Shown one piece after another: positions 4,819 through 7,711 of a DNA stretch of 7,711 nt. The DNA comes from Chloroflexota bacterium (lineage in GTDB: Bacteria; Chloroflexota; Limnocylindria; Limnocylindrales; CSP1-4): NCBI GenBank assembly GCA_017881985.1, contig JADGQH010000154.1:1-7711 (forward strand), given 5' to 3'. The notes below the pieces were generated by a model, which worked only from the letters and a program-made list of their open reading frames with translations, was not told where the DNA came from and made no database searches. The position numbers were made by a program, and so were the translations under genes. Every line of letters begins with the position of its first letter. Position 1 is the first letter of the stretch.

Positions 4819-7711
4819 AGATCCAGGACTTCGCTGCCTTTTCCGCCACCCGCGAAGCCGGGCTGGCCAAGCTGCTCCCCGGCAGGCCGCGCATCTCGGT
4901 CGGCATGGGCACGTGCGGCTCCGGGAACGGCGCCGAGGCCGTCTACCACGCCTTCCGGTCCGAGATCGACGCCCGCGGGATGGCCGTGGACCTGGTGCCG
5001 GTCGGCTGCTTCGGCTTCTGCGCCGAGGAGCCGCTCGTCAACGTGTGGGTGCCCGGCCACCCGCTGCTGATGCTCCACCGCGTGCAGCCGAAGCACGTCG
5101 ACGGAATCCTGACCGGCCTCGGCCACGGCACCCTGCCGCCCGCCGAGCTGGTGCTGTGCAAGATCGAGGAGTGGGACCACCTCACCGGCCGCGTGAAATA
5201 CGGCACCGGCTACCCGGACGTGCCGAGCTGGAACGAGATCCCGTTCTTCAACGGCCAGGTCAAGATCGTCCTCCGGAACTGCGGGCTGATCAACCCCGAC
5301 GACATCGAGGAGTACATCGCGATCGGCGGGTACCAGGCCCTGTACAAGGTCCTGATCGACCAGAACCCCGTCGGCGTCATCGAGCAGATCAAGGCGGCGA
5401 AGCTGCGCGGCCGCGGCGGCGCTGGCTACCTGACCGGCAACAAGTGGGAGTTCCTGCAGAAGGCGGCCGGGCCCGAGAAGTACCTCATCTGCAATGCAGA
5501 CGAAGGCGACCCCGGCGCCTACATGAACCGCAACGAGATCGAGTCCGACCCGCACAGCCTCCTCGAGGGCATGATGATCGCGGGCTTCGTGACCGGCGCG
5601 CCGAAGGGGATCATCTACGTCCGCGCCGAATATCCCCTCGCGGTGCTGCGCCTCGAACGCGCAATCGAGCAGGCTCGGGCCTACGGCGTCCTGGGCGACA
5701 ACGTCCTCGGACGCGGGTTCAGCTTCGACATCGAGACGGTCGAGGGTGCCGGCGCCTTCGTGTGCGGCGAGGAGACCGCGCTGATCGCGTCGCTCGAAAG
5801 CCAGTCCGGCCGGCCGCGGTCGCGCCCGCCGTTCCCGGCGCAGAAGGGCCTGTACGGCAAGCCGACCAACATCAACAACGTCGAGACCTGGTACAACGTC
5901 GCGCCGATCGTCTCCAAGGGTCCAGCCTGGTTCACCGAGACCGGCAGCACGAAGAGCGCGGGCACGAAGGTGTTCTCGCTGGTCGGCAAGGTCCACAGCA
6001 CCGGCCTGGTCGAGATGCCGCTCGGCACGCCGCTCTCGAAGTTCATCTACGACATCGGCGAGGGCGGCACCAACGGCCGCGAGATCAAGGCCGTGCAGAC
6101 GGGTGGCCCCTCGGGCGGCTGCATCCCGGCGGAGATGTTCGACACGCCGGTCGACTACGAGACGCTCGCCCAGCTCGGCTCGATCATGGGCTCCGGCGGC
6201 ATGGTCGTGATGGACGAAGACAACTGCATGGTGGACGTCGCCCGCTACTTCATCGAGTTCACCCACTCGGAGAGCTGCGGCAAGTGCGTCCCGTGCCGCG
6301 TTGGCCTCGACAAGGCCCTGAGCATGCTCAACGGCTTCACGCTCGGCACGGCCACGCACCAGGACATCGGGGCGCTCGACGAGCTGTGCCGCATGGTCCG
6401 CGACACCTCGCTCTGCGGGCTCGGCCAGAGCGCGCCGAACCCCGTTCTCACCAGCCTGCGCCACTTCCGGCATGAGTTCGAAGATCACATCGTGGCCAAG
6501 CGCTGCCGCGCCGGTGTCTGCGAGGAGCTGGCGCTCTCGCCGTGCGAGAACTCGTGCCCGCTGCACATGAACATCCCGCGCTTCCTCCAGCTGTACAAGG
6601 AGGACCGGGTCGAGGATGCATTCCTGTCGGTGATCCTCGACAACCCCCTGCCGGCTTCGACGGGGCGCGTCTGCCAGCACCCCTGCGACGATCGCTGCCG
6701 TCGTGCCGCGCTTGACGAGCCCGTGAACACGCGCGACGTGCACCGCAGGATCGCCGACGAGGTGCTGCTCTCCGCCGCGTTCGAGCCGATGGTCAGCCGC
6801 GTGCTCGAGCGCAGGCTCGAGCCGACCGGGCGCGAGGTCGCGATCGTGGGTGCCGGTCCCACCGGCCTGACCTGCGCGTACTACCTCGCCCTGCTCGGTC
6901 ACAGCGTGACCGTCTACGACCCCCGTCCCGCCGCCGGCGGCATGCTCCGCTATGCCCTGCCGGAATACCGGTTGCCCAAGGCGGTGCTCGACAAGGAGAT
7001 CGAGCTGATCGAGCGCCTGGGCGTCAAGTTCCAGTTCAACGTGAAGGTCGGCGAGGACCTGGCCCTCAACGACATTGCCCACCAGTTCGACGCCGTCTTC
7101 CTTGCGATCGGGACCTGGAAGGAGGGGTGGGTCTACCTGCCCGGGACCGAGCTCGCGGGCGTGATCCCGGCGCTGCCGTTCCTGGAGGCAGTGTCGCGGG
7201 ACGAGAACGTCCCGATCGGGAAGAACGTGGTGGTGATCGGCGGAGGCAACGCCGCCATCGATTCCGCCCGCACGGCGCGCCGGCTGGGCGCGGACGTGAC
7301 GATCGTCTACCGCCGCGAGCGGAAGGACATGCCGGCAATCCCCGAGGAGATCGAGGCGGCCGAGCACGAAGGCGCGAAGGTCGTCTACCTCGCCGCTCCG
7401 CATCGGATCGTGGGCGACAAGAACGGCCAGGTCCGCGCGCTCGAGGCAGTCAGGACGAAGCCCGGCGAGTTCGACACGTCCGGCCGCCGCACACCGGTGC
7501 CGACCGACGAGGTGATCCGCATCGAGTGCGACAGCGTGATCCTCGCCGTGGGCGAGAAGGTGGACCCCGACTTCAGCAAGGCTTCCGGCCTGGTGGTGGA
7601 GGAGGCCGGCACGATCCAGGTCGATCGCTATTCGCTCGAGACCAGCCGCGACCGGTTCTACGCCGGCGGCGACCTCATCACCGGGGCGTCGAACGTGTCG
7701 AACGCGATGGG
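4815..7711 (+). CDS. NuoF-GltD fusion: FMN/Fe-S NADH dehydrogenase-type subunit joined to an FAD/Fe-S NAD(P)H oxidoreductase (3' end cut)
   Basis: A large soluble flavo-iron-sulfur protein; 965 codons lie in the window and the frame is open at the edge. Domains in order: (a) a thioredoxin-like ferredoxin, residues about 25-110, with C34, C65 and C69; (b) the NuoF FMN/NADH domain with LRGRGGAGYLTGNKW (197-211), CNADEGDPGAYMNR (226-239) and EGAGAFVCGEET (310-321), followed by SLBB; (c) the N3-type [4Fe-4S] site ESCGKCVPCR with C488, C491 and C494, plus C534; (d) a CRAGVC motif (564-569), then a GltD-like Fe-S region with C577, C581, C620, C624 and C628; (e) FAD-binding GAGPTG (679-684), NAD(P)-binding GGGNAAIDSA (809-818) and YRRERKDMPA (832-841), and the second FAD segment FYAGGDLITGASN near the edge. 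GltD-type enzymes normally end about 50 residues after this, so little may be missing unless another domain follows. The start is fixed by the ATGA overlap and a G-rich site (4802-4810). It probably joins NADH and NADP(H) pools, or serves a formate dehydrogenase or hydrogenase encoded downstream. Confidence 0.93.
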   Translation, partial: MKIQDFAAFSATREAGLAKLLPGRPRISVGMGTCGSGNGAEAVYHAFRSEIDARGMAVDLVPVGCFGFCAEEPLVNVWVPGHPLLMLHRVQPKHVDGILTGLGHGTLPPAELVLCKIEEWDHLTGRVKYGTGYPDVPSWNEIPFFNGQVKIVLRNCGLINPDDIEEYIAIGGYQALYKVLIDQNPVGVIEQIKAAKLRGRGGAGYLTGNKWEFLQKAAGPEKYLICNADEGDPGAYMNRNEIESDPHSLLEGMMIAGFVTGAPKGIIYVRAEYPLAVLRLERAIEQARAYGVLGDNVLGRGFSFDIETVEGAGAFVCGEETALIASLESQSGRPRSRPPFPAQKGLYGKPTNINNVETWYNVAPIVSKGPAWFTETGSTKSAGTKVFSLVGKVHSTGLVEMPLGTPLSKFIYDIGEGGTNGREIKAVQTGGPSGGCIPAEMFDTPVDYETLAQLGSIMGSGGMVVMDEDNCMVDVARYFIEFTHSESCGKCVPCRVGLDKALSMLNGFTLGTATHQDIGALDELCRMVRDTSLCGLGQSAPNPVLTSLRHFRHEFEDHIVAKRCRAGVCEELALSPCENSCPLHMNIPRFLQLYKEDRVEDAFLSVILDNPLPASTGRVCQHPCDDRCRRAALDEPVNTRDVHRRIADEVLLSAAFEPMVSRVLERRLEPTGREVAIVGAGPTGLTCAYYLALLGHSVTVYDPRPAAGGMLRYALPEYRLPKAVLDKEIELIERLGVKFQFNVKVGEDLALNDIAHQFDAVFLAIGTWKEGWVYLPGTELAGVIPALPFLEAVSRDENVPIGKNVVVIGGGNAAIDSARTARRLGADVTIVYRRERKDMPAIPEEIEAAEHEGAKVVYLAAPHRIVGDKNGQVRALEAVRTKPGEFDTSGRRTPVPTDEVIRIECDSVILAVGEKVDPDFSKASGLVVEEAGTIQVDRYSLETSRDRFYAGGDLITGASNVSNAM

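Noticed and set aside
4913..6475. A 520-codon plus-strand frame overlapping the NuoF part
   Set aside because: Arginine/proline-rich shadow in another frame of the fusion gene, with no recognisable motif.
4485..7403. A 972-codon open frame on the minus strand opposite the redox operon
   Set aside because: Its translation is low-complexity, rich in A, R, D, V and H and without domains, and it lies opposite a clear NuoF-GltD gene. Long antisense frames are expected in sequence with strongly GC-ending codons.

Overview
This is a GC-rich bacterial chromosome fragment with tightly spaced genes and strongly GC-biased third codon positions. It holds an LLM-class, probably F420-dependent, oxidoreductase and an NADH-dehydrogenase-like flavoprotein fused to a GltD-like domain. 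Together these suggest a Chloroflexota or Actinomycetota-type organism. The lineage is an inference; there is no rRNA or other marker in the window.

Layout. (1) 1-1152, minus: 5' part of an RhlE-type DEAD-box RNA helicase, cut by the left edge. (2) 1384-1599, plus: a probable small protein with one C-terminal membrane segment. A hairpin lies between its end and the convergent next gene. (3) 1693-2586, minus: LLM-class flavin oxidoreductase, with a 17-bp perfect palindrome just upstream of its start. (4) 2796-2981, plus: a candidate 61-residue charged protein of unknown function. (5) 2954-3931, minus: an HTH-WYL transcriptional regulator with a 19-bp perfect palindrome in its promoter. A degenerate copy of that palindrome lies upstream of the 61-residue ORF. 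(6) 3973-4284: intergenic, with one further palindrome. (7) 4285-4818 and 4815-7711, plus: a two-gene operon joined by an ATGA overlap. It encodes a NuoE-like [2Fe-2S] subunit and a NuoF-GltD fusion that runs off the right edge.

How the parts work together. The NuoE/NuoF-GltD pair is a soluble electron-transfer module. It has an FMN/NADH site, several iron-sulfur clusters, and an FAD/NAD(P)H site with a YRR signature in one polypeptide. This is the architecture of formate dehydrogenase or hydrogenase diaphorase modules and of electron-bifurcating transhydrogenases. The catalytic partner, if there is one, would lie downstream of the window. The middle of the window looks like a small regulatory locus: the WYL regulator probably controls itself and perhaps the 61-residue ORF, while the LLM gene has its own operator. 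That operator shares the spaced scaffold TGA-N2-GG-N-CC-N2-TCA with the WYL site.

Most of the window is recognisable housekeeping or metabolic material. The less ordinary parts are the fused redox enzyme, the set of related palindromes, a heptad-repeat insert in the helicase and the two small ORFs. No mobile element, CRISPR array, tRNA or rRNA was found.
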